A DNA stretch of 64,000 bases from Pestalotiopsis fici W106-1. Taxonomy: Eukaryota > Ascomycota > Sordariomycetes > Amphisphaeriales > Sporocadaceae. The position numbers and the translations under genes were made by a program. Numbering within the stretch: position 1 is the first letter of the stretch; each line of letters begins with the position of its first letter. Below the pieces are notes generated by a model. The model searched no databases. It was given only the letters and a program-made list of their open reading frames with translations, and was not told the DNA's origin. Of the stretch, positions 11,677 through 21,273 are shown in pieces. Location: positions 3,534,001-3,598,000 of the forward strand of contig NW_006917093.1 in assembly GCF_000516985.1 (NCBI RefSeq), in the 5' to 3' direction.

Positions 11677-12092
11677 GTCTCACTTTTCCCTGAATCTGGT
11701 AGATTGCTGTACAACTGGCCTCTAGCCCGCCGAAACGACGTTGTGTCAGGTGTTTATACAAGGGCGTGGTGAGACAGACACTCATTTCTTTGCACATCGA
11801 CGAAGAAATACCTATAATCTGGATTGTCTGTTTCATTGGCTATTTGGAATCGTTCGAGTCAAGCATACGTGATGGCGGGAGATTGGATCTTATCCCTTTT
11901 CTCGTCTGAATCACGTTCAAAGCGAGTCGAGAACTCAAAGTGAATAGATATAAATATCAAGGCAAAAAGGAGGCTGCGGCCTCGGCTGCCCTTGCAAAGG
12001 AAAATGTAAAGACATTATCGGTATTGGTTCTTCTAGTCGAAAGTTATAATAATATTTAAGTTATTAAAAGCTGCGATTTTTTTTCCTTTAAA

Positions 12093-12244
12093 GAAAAAGA
12101 GAAAAAGAGNNNNNNNNNNNNNNNNNNNNNNNNNNNNNNNNNNNNNNNNNNNNNNNNNNNNNNNNNNNNNNNNNNNNNNNNNNNNNNNNNNNNNNNNNNN
12201 NNNNNNNNNGAAAAAGAGAAAAAGAGAAAAAGAGAAAAAAAAAA
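12093..12244. repeat. GAAAAAGA octamer tandem repeat interrupted by the assembly gap
   Basis: Both sides of the N block carry the same 8-nt unit GAAAAAGA in the same phase (left 12093-12109, right 12210-12244). The array therefore runs through the gap and its true length is unknown. Confidence 0.85.
12110..12209. other. Assembly gap (100 N)
   Basis: Exactly 100 N, a conventional placeholder length. The flanking tandem repeat explains why the assembly broke here, and the real size may differ. Confidence 0.98.
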
Positions 12245-12579
12245 CTATTAATCGCTTAAGCGTATTATTTAGTTAGAAACTTTTTCTTAAATTTTTTCCC
12301 AATAGAATTTCTATTATAAAAGCTTATAAAGTTAAAATATAACGCCAGATTTAACGCCAAACCGAATGCCCTTGATGCCTTTTGAATTCCATCCTAAACC
12401 GACGCTATTACCTCTTGATGCTTTGCTACCATGCGATGCGCTTTCTTTCTTTAGTCATCCGGACATGAATTGAGCCTGATTTTACCGTTCTAATGTCAAA
12501 TATATAGCCTGACCGTGAAAGAAGATTGGAAAATATGCCCTAGAAGAGAAAATGTGACTTGTCAGTCGACGGCGTTGGA

Positions 12580-14556
12580 TCATGACCCCACGACAAATAA
12601 TGTTTCAATGATGCCGTCACAAATATCCTCGACGGTGGGCATCTTGCTGCGACCATAGAGCAGTTTGGTCATAACGTCGTCCCGCTTGCTGGCCACGCCG
12701 GTCTCGAGAAAAGCCTTTTCAGACTCGGAGAGCTCTCTCCTCTCTGTTTCCTTCCAGCGCTTTTCGGCTTCGGCACGGGCCTCACTCAAGATGGTCTCGG
12801 TATCTTCGGCCTCCCACAGATTGCACTTTGCACATTCTTGGCAGCGGCTGCCGTCGCCCTCGGGCCGGAAGTGCTGGCAGAAATGCTGATAGCCCTCGGT
12901 GCTGGAGCCAATGTCCTTGCGGCAGACATAGCACATCTTGTAGCCACATGGACAAGTGAGCTTGTTGCAGCCGGCATTCTTGACAAAGCTCGTATTGCAA
13001 CGCGGACAGACGCGTTTAATGGCCATGGACATGGCCTGCTCTACCTGCGTGCGCAGCGCTACGAGGCTGGACTCGTGGCATATGTGAATGTCGGTCCACG
13101 CCTTTGAGCACGACATGCACGAGCAACGACCACAGGACGGGTTGCGGCAGATGAATTTGAGGCCCAGTCGACGCCGCTGATAACGGGAAATGGCAGCGCG
13201 AAACTGCATTCTCAATGTGCCGCGCAATGCAGTGGCACAAATAAAAAGGATACAAGTCATGACGAGGAGCACAAGAGGAAGCGAGACCGGAGACAGTACT
13301 ATGCAGAGCAGTATCAGGACCAGGTTGGGAATGTTACTTGCGCGCAGCTTCAACCGCCTCTTGTTGATTGGTATAAACAGTTCGTCCACTTCGGCATAGC
13401 TGCAAAATGGACACCGAACGAGCGGAATATTGCTGGCAATAAGTTCGTGCTCGGCGAGACGCTGGTCCATCTTGTGAAGTATTTCGGCGCCGTTCTTTTG
13501 ACCTTGCATGGCGCGATGGATATGCTCAGCCGAGATACAACCTGGACATTCTTCTGAAGATACTGCTGGGCAACGAAGTGTCCCTGTGGCCTTGTCAATA
13601 CTGCGTATCCAGCCTTGGCCAAACACGGCTTCTGTTATGGAGTGTTGAACACATCGGAAGCAGACCATGTGGTCGTTAACATTGCATGTGGTGATTTCCT
13701 CAAATGTGACATCTCCATAGCAGCAAGCACACTCATATGTAGCTTCGCAAGCTTCTGCTTCTTCATTGTGAATCTTTGCAGCGAGCTCATGATCTTTTTC
13801 TTCTCTCATGGCCGCTTCGGTTCTCTTTAGTGGGATGATGAGTTCTTTGAATAACTCTCCATCTAGCTCGGCGTTGCCGGTTGATCGAATGGTCGGTAAA
13901 ATGTGCCCCTGGCCGGAGGATTTCCATACGACGAGGGGGTGATGCTCTGCCTCGCCCGTCGTCACAGGCTTACGTCGGAAAAAGATTGACTGAAAGGTAA
14001 ACTTCCACGACTTGGACGAGAGCTCCACCAAGGTCGGCCGGGCATCGAGGTAAGAGTAGTTTGATTCGGAAAGTACCGCTTCAATCGAAGACCGTGAGAG
14101 TCCCTTGAACTCGGTCTGGGCCAAGGTGCGGACCGCCTGTTGATAGTCCTTGCCTCGAAAAGTCTCGGTCTTTGGAACCCGCTGCTCTTCCTCCCCAGGC
14201 TCTGGTTCGCTGCGTAGCCTCCTCCGGCCCTTGACCCAGGCTGATGGATTTTTGAGCATCGCATCGGCGATTACGGCGACTCTTGACTCCTCGGAAAAGC
14301 TATAAAGCATCTCGCGAAAGACCTCAATCTGCACGTCAGGAAACACCCCAGCCAATATCTCCAGGCTGCTGTTCAGATCTAAAATCTCGCTTGGAAGGGG
14401 CGGTTGGAGCTGGAGCTGTAGCTGCGATTCGTCGGTGATGTAGAGCGATGTGGGATCGGGACTTGATGAGCGCTGTAGAGGCGCTGCGCCAGCAGTCAAC
14501 TGCTCTCGGGACTTGGATTTTCGGGCGCGCCCAGAGGCGCCGCCGAACAAGAACAT
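12580..14556 (-). CDS. RBR-type E3 ubiquitin ligase, RNF216/TRIAD3-like, with a hydrophobic hairpin between IBR ligand pairs
   Basis: Single-exon protein of 658 residues; ATG 14556. A CUE-like segment (LEILAGVFPDVQIEVFREML, about residues 63-82) lies near the N-terminus. RING1 is about residues 273-340 (YECACCYGDV, HMVCFRC, ECPGC). The IBR starts with LVRCPFCSYAEV and ends with FICRNPSCGRCSCMSC. RING2 has CPRCNTSFVKNAGCNKLTC, whose GC Cys matches the RBR catalytic cysteine, then CGYKMCYVC. The tail YQHFCQHFRP...CQECAKCNLW is typical of RNF216 relatives. It should accept ubiquitin from an E2 onto the RING2 cysteine. Between the two halves of the IBR lie about 75 residues with strong hydrophobic segments (LVLILLCIVLSPVSLPLVLL, then a second), suggesting membrane anchoring; no in-frame splice removes them. 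Paralogue fragments lie 1.3-3 kb away in inverse orientation. Confidence 0.9.
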   Translation of the reverse strand: MFLFGGASGRARKSKSREQLTAGAAPLQRSSSPDPTSLYITDESQLQLQLQPPLPSEILDLNSSLEILAGVFPDVQIEVFREMLYSFSEESRVAVIADAMLKNPSAWVKGRRRLRSEPEPGEEEQRVPKTETFRGKDYQQAVRTLAQTEFKGLSRSSIEAVLSESNYSYLDARPTLVELSSKSWKFTFQSIFFRRKPVTTGEAEHHPLVVWKSSGQGHILPTIRSTGNAELDGELFKELIIPLKRTEAAMREEKDHELAAKIHNEEAEACEATYECACCYGDVTFEEITTCNVNDHMVCFRCVQHSITEAVFGQGWIRSIDKATGTLRCPAVSSEECPGCISAEHIHRAMQGQKNGAEILHKMDQRLAEHELIASNIPLVRCPFCSYAEVDELFIPINKRRLKLRASNIPNLVLILLCIVLSPVSLPLVLLVMTCILFICATALRGTLRMQFRAAISRYQRRRLGLKFICRNPSCGRCSCMSCSKAWTDIHICHESSLVALRTQVEQAMSMAIKRVCPRCNTSFVKNAGCNKLTCPCGYKMCYVCRKDIGSSTEGYQHFCQHFRPEGDGSRCQECAKCNLWEAEDTETILSEARAEAEKRWKETERRELSESEKAFLETGVASKRDDVMTKLLYGRSKMPTVEDICDGIIETLFVVGS

Positions 14557-15367
14557 TTTGACTCGGAGGCCTCAGCCGAAGGTTTCGGTGTTCCGTAGTA
14601 GGTGCATGGTACACCTCTTTGGCCGCAGCTTATTGGCTTTATTTCTTCCGGAGTGGTGATGAAGAGATGGGACAGAAAAAGTCAGAAAGGCAGATGGGAT
14701 CGAGGTTGTTGCAGGGCTAAATTGCAGAAGGAAGGCGCAAAGGAGAGTGCATCCCCTGTGCACTTTCCAATGGGCGCGTTAGAAGTGGGTCAGGATCCCA
14801 GCTCCACTAGCCGCGACCCAAGCCCACGGGTCCCGGTCTGCCGGGTAGGTTATAGGCGACTACTATACTATTCCCTACTGACTGCCTCGAACATATGATA
14901 AAAAAAAAGTGTCGCGTGGTCATATGAGTGTGTATGGCAAATCAATGGTGGTCGTTGCAAGGAGTGGTCAAGCATACGTAGTCTGTTGGGCTAGAAGCGG
15001 GGCACTGTTCTGCCGGACTCATAATCATATGGGGTATATCTCAAATACGAGCATAAGTGAGACACAACTATTATCAAATTGCCAATTGAACGTTGGTCAA
15101 ACAGTGTCCAGGCCCTCCCAGAGACATCTGCTAAATCAAATGGTCACTGCGGGGCTGTTAGTGGGTGTCCCGAGGTCAAATGGGTGTGCTGTCGCCCGCG
15201 ATTCATATCGGCAGTCAAAACGCAGAAAAATTCGAATTAATTCAAAACAAAGGCAAATCAACCAAATAAACATATTTTCCGGTTCAGACGGCAAAGATCT
15301 ATGCTCCCGTAGTGTCGTTAGACACTGTGGAGTATGTACTCGGGCAGCAAAAACCAAAAAAAGGTTG
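14557..15367. other. Intergenic, RBR promoter side
   Basis: About 0.8 kb between the RBR ligase start and the tRNA 3' end. Frames are interrupted and no gene is supported. Confidence 0.5.
15356..15362 (-). terminator. RNA polymerase III terminator of the tRNA-Pro gene
   Basis: A T7 run on the minus strand begins 6 nt past the tRNA 3' end. Confidence 0.85.
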
Positions 15368-15473
15368 GGCCCTACCCCGGATTCGAACCGGGGGCCACCT
15401 GCAATAATTATCGTGAGATAATGAGAATGTACAGATTCCCGAAGCAGGTATCATACCACTAGACCAGCAGGGC
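15368..15473 (-). tRNA. tRNA-Pro(CGG) with a 34-nt intron
   Basis: Read on the minus strand, the acceptor stem is GCCCTGC paired to GTAGGGC (one G-T wobble), with discriminator C73 as in fungal tRNA-Pro. The D-arm GGTCTAGTGGTATGAT is of the Pro type. The anticodon stem is CCTGC/GCAGG with loop TTCGGG-T, so the anticodon is CGG with G37, read as Pro (CCG codons). The T-arm is CCCGG-TTCGAAT-CCGGG. About 34 nt are inserted after position 37, the canonical intron site; without it the tRNA is 72 nt. The gene sits alone between the RBR ligase and a stretch of gene relics. Confidence 0.9.
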
Positions 15474-15895
15474 TAGAAACAAGCTGATTGGATGATTCTA
15501 GAGGTTCTGAATCGTCCTGGAGGTTGTTGAGGGATTTTGTAGTAATTTCCATATATATCCGTGGAATGGGGCGGCAAGGGGGAGGATATAGTTCCCCACA
15601 GAGTGGCTGGTGAGTGTGGCACTGTCAGGAAATACCAGGGAGGGGGTTGCCTAGGCTTTCTGTCCTTGGGTTGTTCTCAAAAGTTATTTTTTCTATTTAT
15701 TGTTATTTTTTATTTTCTTATTTTTTCCTGCGAGAGATACCAGTTGTATGACTTCACAACCGACGTAGTCGCTTGACGGATCGATAATCATATCTGATCT
15801 TGTCCTCTGTGCGAAGATGGCTGTTCCTTGGTTGATCAAATATGTCATCTTCACCACTAACAACCGTATACATACCTTCACCCCAGGTCATACAG

Positions 15896-15970
15896 AAATC
15901 GTCGGGCCAAGGCTATGTTATACTGACCATCCGATCAACCAGCAACGCCGAGCTAGATGAGGAGTTACAT
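15896..15970 (+). pseudogene. RBR-ligase relic A (linker between CUE-like region and RING1)
   Basis: The translation KSSGQGYVILTIRSTSNAEL closely matches the RBR gene's KSSGQGHILPTIRSTGNAEL (gene segment about 13849-13923) but on the opposite strand. The match ends at DEEL, and the frame then runs into unrelated sequence. No RING is attached, so this is a non-functional fragment. Confidence 0.8.
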
Positions 15971-16445
15971 GAATGCTGCAAAGATGTAATCCTCTCGCCA
16001 CGTCAATTTGACATAAGTCCCAAGATATCCAGCAAGTGGTTTATGTACGTACGAGTCTCAGTTTTGGCCTCCGGCCAAAACTTTCGACTCTTTGCCCGTT
16101 GTGATTATTGCCAATATAATCCAGCTGCTACCAGTATCCTACGGGTAATAGCTTCAAAAAGCTGGATTTGAAGAGAGTTCCTCTGAACTCGGACCCTCGC
16201 GAGTATGGCTGCCACTATATAATTCGGACACCTGCGACCTCACACTTCAAGAAAGTAAGGCCCGACGGCTCATAATTGCGAAGTCTAATCGGAAGGCTCA
16301 GTGATCCTGCAAGGCGGTCCAGCAAGATATCCGTACATAGACCAAGACACGCCGTCTTTTTATATAGACATTTTTTTTTTATATATCGATTAAGCTCTAC
16401 TAAGCTTATAATTGTTAGAGAGAATTGCTCTCTCCCTTATTTAAT

Positions 16446-16652
16446 CTTTTTTTTTCTCCCTTTCTCCTCCTCTTTTTCACTTCCTTTATTTACTTTCTTT
16501 CTTTTATCTCTTTTCTTTCTTTCTTTTTTCTTTTTTTGTTCTTCTTTTTCCGTTTTTCTCTCTCTTTCTCTTTTCTCTCTCTTTCTCTTTTCTCTCTCTC
16601 TTTCTCTTTTCTCTTTGTCCTTTTTTTTTCTTTTCTCTTTTCTTCTTTTTCC
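16446..16652. repeat. Polypyrimidine tract (T/C-rich on + strand)
   Basis: About 207 nt, almost entirely T and C on the plus strand, with TTTCTC / TCTCTTT sub-repeats. In the orientation of the adjacent RBR relics the tract is pyrimidine-rich, the same sense as the CTTTTTC octamer array downstream of the intact RBR gene. Confidence 0.9.
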
Positions 16653-17061
16653 AACCTGTAGGGTCCAACAATCTTGGATTTGTAATCCGTGATACTCCTC
16701 CATGGCTTTTGCTCCCGCAACTGAAAATGTTCACCTGAGTTGTTGCGATTCGAGCCCCGTAGCGAGCTCTCATTCCTTCCATCAGCACCCTAATTTGAAA
16801 TTCCTCCATTCAATCAATAATTTGAGGATGTCTGAATTCGGCGTCGAAGACGCGCAGATCCAGAAGGAGCCCTGTCGGCGCGACCAAAGCCATCTGAGCT
16901 GGTTAATTTTGACACTGCTTCCACAGTGATGGTCGCTCAATCCAAATACAACTGCGTCAAATATGTGCTGTTTGTGATTGTACACGCCCCCATTCTAACT
17001 AAGGTCCAAGAATTAACCGAGTACTACCGCGTACTATATCGGCACAACCAAAACGCCTCCC

Positions 17062-17115
17062 TATAGCTTTCCCGAGGAGTCAAGAGTCGCCGTGATTGCC
17101 GATGAGATGCTAAAT
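17062..17115 (+). pseudogene. RBR-ligase relic B (CUE-like segment)
   Basis: Reads YSFPEESRVAVIADEML against YSFSEESRVAVIADAML in the intact gene (gene positions about 14254-14304). About 46 of 51 nt are identical. Similarity stops abruptly on both sides. It overlaps in content with relic C, so B and C derive from at least two separate copies. Confidence 0.75.
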
Positions 17116-17359
17116 GTATCGATCATGGGAGTTACACGAAGGCTTCTTCCAAGCATCTTTACACCATTGCGAAAAAGTACCTACCAGAAGAATAACACAT
17201 ACTTGTGATCATGAACCTAGGTGAATTCAATGAGAACCTCACGGCCATGTCTGAAGAGACAATCGTTGATATTTTTAAATCATTCGTGAATTGGCACTTC
17301 ACAGAGAGAGAGACAATGAGAAGTATATATGGCTGCGCGAAATCGAGAGGACCAGAACG

Positions 17360-17527
17360 CTCTATATCACCAACGAATCGCAGCTACAGCCACAGACACC
17401 CCTACTAAACGAGATTATAGATCTAAACAGCAGCCTGGAGATACTAGCCGGCGTGTTTCCAGACGTGCAGATTGAGGTCTTTCGCGAAATGCTCTATAGC
17501 TTCTCTGAGGAGTCGAGACTCGCTGTT
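17360..17527 (+). pseudogene. RBR-ligase relic C (N-terminal CUE-like region)
   Basis: A 56-codon fragment running from LYITNESQLQ through SSLEILAGVFPDVQIEVFRE to ESRLAVV. It corresponds to gene positions about 14272-14445 but lies on the other strand. It is two codons shorter in the Gln-rich part. After AVV the frame ends in CLPHC and a stop. In the 34 codons from NSS to AVV, 12 codons differ and 11 of these are silent. Confidence 0.85.
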
Positions 17528-18840
17528 GTCTGTCTTCCACACTGTTAAAGCAGGGAGGGCTTGGAGGGATCAGACTTTTGCAGATGCGCCGTTGTGACCA
17601 AAAATATCGGTAACCCGTATACGACCTCATTCACACCGCCTGGCATTACAATTGATGTCCAAGGGCGCAGGGAGACTGCACAACTGTGTCTAGCCGCGAA
17701 CTTAGGCCGTAAATTCGATAGGGCTACCATTCAGGGCGCCAATCTATGGACGGGAATACCATGTAATTTTGTGTTTGAGGTGAAGGCAAACAAGGAATTA
17801 CATCCTGTACCCTACGTCTGACACCTGCAGTGGGCCCATCCGACAATTTCAACGAACAGCCATCTATATCCTTGTTCGAAGGCCTATGATACGGTCAAGA
17901 GGATCCCCCAAGTCCTAGAAGGTACACGGTGGGAGAGAACTGACATCAATCTCAATTTCAAGGATTCACAGTCCGATCTTGATCAATGGAAAATATTGTC
18001 CACGACCATTTGCTTCAAATCATTCAATTTACCGATGTCGTATTCGCACAACCTGCTCCCACGCCTCTCCCGAGACCGTGTCCTCGGAAGGCAATGCGGC
18101 TTTTATGTTCAACATACACTCCTACCTATCTACCTCTCCAAGGGAATGACCTGCTTCTCCGCAACAGAGTAATTCTGATCCTCCGGATCTTGAATTGACA
18201 TACGAAGAAAGGTTATGCTAATAGCTGCGACTTCTGCTGGTGGACGAAAAAGTTGAACGGGCAGAGGGCTGCCCGTCGAAAGTGCAAAGGCGGCAACATC
18301 AGGCAATATGATTTTTGTTGCGTATATTTGAATCGTCCATGTATTGGATACAATTAAGGACAACTGAGCAACCATTTCCGCTGTCAATATCGATATGTTG
18401 ATATTTAAGAGGAGAGAGAGTTCTTCCGGCGTCATAGCTTTCATGATCAGTACAGCAGTTCTTTAATACCAAATATGGAGACGGTGGTGGAAATCAGCTG
18501 GAATTCAATATATACATATGATATCAGGGTAAGCATAAGGGAAGAAAATAGGAGAGAAACAGAAAATAAAGAAAAGAAATTTGGGAATATACGAAAAGAG
18601 AGACTTCGAATCTACAGTCAACTGTTATCACTACAACTTCATGATTCCGCAACCTTGCAGTGGGGGATATCATGATGGGCAAAGTTGATGGACCTTTGAT
18701 TGGCCACTACGAGCACTTGCGCAGCGCTCTTGCTCATGGCTTCCGAGGAAATCGTCTTTTATGGGAATACATCTACCAAATCATCGCTAAATATCAACGT
18801 TACCATCTCCGAATGACACTAGCTACCGCGATGCTCAGGT

Positions 18841-19799
18841 TCAACGAGACATCTTCCACCATCTCGCAGTGAAATAAGCGCTACCACCGAGAAGAGCAAG
18901 GATTCCGAACCATGTGCCAGCAAGCTTGGTGAACAAATATTTCGCCTGTTTGTCAAGAGCCTGGCTTTCGTTGACACGTGGGAACTCTTCGGCCGGAGCC
19001 GACTTTCCAAGGAATTTGACCAATGGTGCCCAACCTTCCTTGACGTCCATGATCAACAGTCTATCCTGTGGCACCTCTCGGATCACAGATTCTTGAAAGG
19101 TCACGAGCAGTTCTATGCAAAATGTCAGTCAAAAACTCTGCCATCAGTACGTCGGCGTGCTGCTCACCAGGCCCATATTCTCCAGGCTTGCGTCCAGAGT
19201 CACGTAGGAGCTCATCGGCCTGAATCTGGAAAGCCCGCAGAATCTTGGGAATCCATCGGATACCCGGACTCGGGGCCGTCAGAATCGTAAAGTATCCCGG
19301 GACATGGCCTAGCAGGTTGCCGAAACTCTCCCACCACTTTTCGGGGTCTCGTGTGTTGAGGACAAACTTGGCCTCTGGGTACAACTCGACAAGCTCCGAG
19401 ACGAAAAAGATACAGGGAATGTCGACCAGGCCGGAAAAGCCCTTGGTCGCTTCCTTGACGAGTTTCAGAGTGCGTTGTCTGTCGTGATCGACAAATTTGG
19501 CATCACAGGCCAGTCCCCATAACTTGACGCGAGCTTTGACCTTTGTTAGTCGCGTTTTTCCTATAGTACTAGTATATATTGCAACCGAGATTTTTCGTCA
19601 TGTCTGCGGGTTGTTTGGGTAGAAAATGCAACGTACCGTCATCTCCACTCATCCAGATCTGCGTGCCACCATGGTAGATTGGACCGTCAACGAGCTTTGC
19701 CAATGCGAGCTGCAAGGAACTCGTTCCTGTCCTGGAGTACCCTGCACCTACGACCTGCAGGGTCGCGGCGGGATCCGGCTTTGAAAGAGCGCCGCCCAT
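18841..19799 (-). CDS. Sulfotransferase-fold protein (Sulfotransfer_4 type) with C-terminal membrane helix
   Basis: Three exons, 19799-19637, 19533-19168 and 19112-18841, with phase-1 introns of 103 and 55 nt, encode 266 residues. The N-terminal VVGAGYSRTGTSSLQLAL is the PAPS-binding 5'-phosphosulfate loop (GxxRTGTxSL), and KFVLNTRDPEKWWES and LLIMDVKEGWAPLVKFLG are further hallmarks of this fungal group, often mis-annotated as NAD-dependent epimerase/dehydratase. The end FGILALLGGSAYFTARWW is a likely single membrane helix. Sulfotransfer from PAPS is inferred from fold; substrate unknown. Intron 2 (GTGAGC...CTGACATTTTGCATAG) is essential: without it the frame stops at CDPRGATG. Divergent from the LaeA-like methyltransferase across 348 bp, which may mean co-regulation. 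Confidence 0.8.
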
Positions 19800-20147
19800 T
19801 GCACACAAGGTAAGGATATATGGGTAAGAAGTTGCCAATGTAGAGTAGGAGTTTGATGTATTCCCAGCTGAGTCTTTTTTTGCTTTCTCTCTCTCCCCCC
19901 TCCTTCACTCTTTCAGCTGGGAAAGGGGGAGATATTTTCTGATGGAGTTTCTCTTTTGACCATAACCCAGGCGGGCTTAGCTGCCAAACCTTAGATATGT
20001 ATATCCATGTCCATGAACAAGGGGATATCTGCCCACAAAGATGGAATTTCCCCCCGCCCCCGATTGATTGATGGGACCCAGCATGGTGATCGATCATCCA
20101 CATCCAGTAATCCCATTCCCCCTCCACCAATTTGAAAAGGGCAGGAA
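19800..20147. promoter_or_regulatory. Bidirectional promoter between sulfotransferase-like and methyltransferase genes
   Basis: The only sequence between two divergent ATGs. It contains a CT-rich tract (about 19876-19915), common in fungal promoters. No specific factor site is claimed. Confidence 0.5.
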
Positions 20148-21273
20148 ATGCCTCCATCGCCAACCCCAACCTCACATACGGGCGAAAGTCCCCGCCCAAA
20201 CTTGGACGACGACGTCGATTCGGGAGATCTGAGCGACAGTTGCGCATCGAGTTCGTCTCAACAGTCTTGGCACAGAAATGCTCCGACGATTACAGATCAA
20301 TATGGGTTTGTAGCCGAAGGGCGCCGAACTTACCATGGGTATATGGCCGGAAGTATGTAATCCGTCAAATTGCAATTTCATGTCTTGCAGCTATATAGTA
20401 ACGGCACCTATAGCATATTCCCTACCCAACGATGGCGAGGAACAAGCCAGGCTGGATATGCAGCACGTTCTTTGGAAGATAGTCTTGGACGACGCCCTGG
20501 GCCTTGCGCCAGTATGCAACGAGGCCCCGGCATTTGTTCTCGACGTCGGGACGGGGACGGGCGCATGGGCCAACGAGTTTGCCGAGAGAAATCCAACCTC
20601 GGAAGTCATTGGTACAGATCTCAGGTGAGCGAGCCAGATCATTTCAAAAAAAAAAAAAAAACCAGGTGTTGTTGACTGACAGGAAACAATGCTCAGTCTC
20701 ATTCAGCCATCCATTGCACCCAATGTGACTTTTGTTGTGGAGGACTCGGAGGAAGACGACTGGGTCTTTCCTCAGCTGTTCGACTATATCCACCTTCGCA
20801 GTATGCTGGTATCATTGAATGATGTGACCACAATACTCAGAAGAAGCCTCGACCATATGAATCCTGGAGCTTGGCTGGAGTTTCAGGATTCTTCCTGGGA
20901 GCTGCACAGCCCCAATGGCAGTCTAGAGGGTACAGCAATCCAACGATGGTCACAGTGCGTCCTCGAGGGTCTTGCTCGCAATGGCCATGATACGGTATTG
21001 AATCTGCAATCCCTAAAGTCCCATCTCGAGAGCGTCGGTTTCGTGGACGTGCAAGAAAAGACATTTCCAGTTCCGGGAAATGGATGGATGAAGCGCAAAC
21101 CAAAGATGAAGCATCTGGGAATCTTCACTGGCAGCATCATAGTCCAGGCCCTGGACGCCTACCGCAAAGTCCTGGGCTTTGCTGGGCTCAGCGACGGTGA
21201 AATCGACGAGCTGATCGAGGCAGCCAAACTAGAAGTTGGGAATACCAATATCCATTTCTATCTCAGGATGTAA
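20148..21273 (+). CDS. SAM-dependent methyltransferase, LaeA-like
   Basis: Three exons, 20148-20338, 20391-20624 and 20697-21273 (52- and 72-nt introns, both phase 2), encode 333 residues. The N-terminus is disordered and acidic, then DQYGFVAEGRRTYHGY and ARLDMQHVLWKIVLDD match the LaeA-like family. Motif I is FVLDVGTGTGAWANEFAE (about residue 130). FDYIHLRSMLVSLND and the acceptor WLEFQDSSWEL follow. LaeA itself regulates secondary metabolism and development; many relatives are uncharacterised, so only 'LaeA-like' is claimed. Intron 2 carries a 16-A run, and its acceptor is chosen because it restores GTDLSLIQPSIAPNVTF. It shares its promoter with the sulfotransferase-like gene. Confidence 0.85.
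20646..20661. repeat. A16 homopolymer within an intron
   Basis: Sixteen A residues just after the donor of intron 2 of the LaeA-like gene, a likely length-variable site. Confidence 0.9.

Larger units (their letters stand above)
11677..12579. other. AT-rich, gap-containing intergenic region
   Basis: About 0.9 kb. The stretch 11940-12360 is strikingly AT-rich (runs of TTA/ATA/TAA) compared with its flanks and holds an octamer purine repeat and the assembly gap. No gene is supported. The composition resembles RIP-affected or otherwise decayed repeat DNA, which is an inference. Confidence 0.6.
15474..18840. other. Relic-rich, low-complexity intergenic region
   Basis: About 3.4 kb without an intact gene. 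It holds three fragments of RBR-ligase coding sequence (listed separately) and a 207-nt pyrimidine tract. It also holds ORF scraps I cannot assign: 17561-17821 (+, 86 codons, containing AANLGRKFDRATIQGANLW) and 18130-18444 (-, ATG, 104 codons, containing TPEELSLLLNINISILTAEM). The scraps lack convincing splice structure and are probably decayed. No transposase, LTR or terminal inverted repeat is recognisable. Confidence 0.6.

Noticed and set aside
16425..16720. Phe/Ser/Leu-rich or Lys/Glu/Arg-rich ORFs across 16.4-16.7 kb
   Set aside because: Translations of the simple polypyrimidine/polypurine tract.
17360..17527. RIP as the explanation for differences between RBR gene and relic C
   Set aside because: Observed changes include many T-to-C, G-to-C and A/T swaps and are mostly silent, unlike the C-to-T bias of RIP.
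15474..18840. A transposable element as the cause of the relic region
   Set aside because: No transposase, reverse transcriptase, LTR or terminal inverted repeat could be recognised; only gene fragments and simple repeats are visible.
18841..21273. A full biosynthetic gene cluster
   Set aside because: No polyketide synthase, NRPS, terpene cyclase, P450 or transporter is near; flanking genes are housekeeping.
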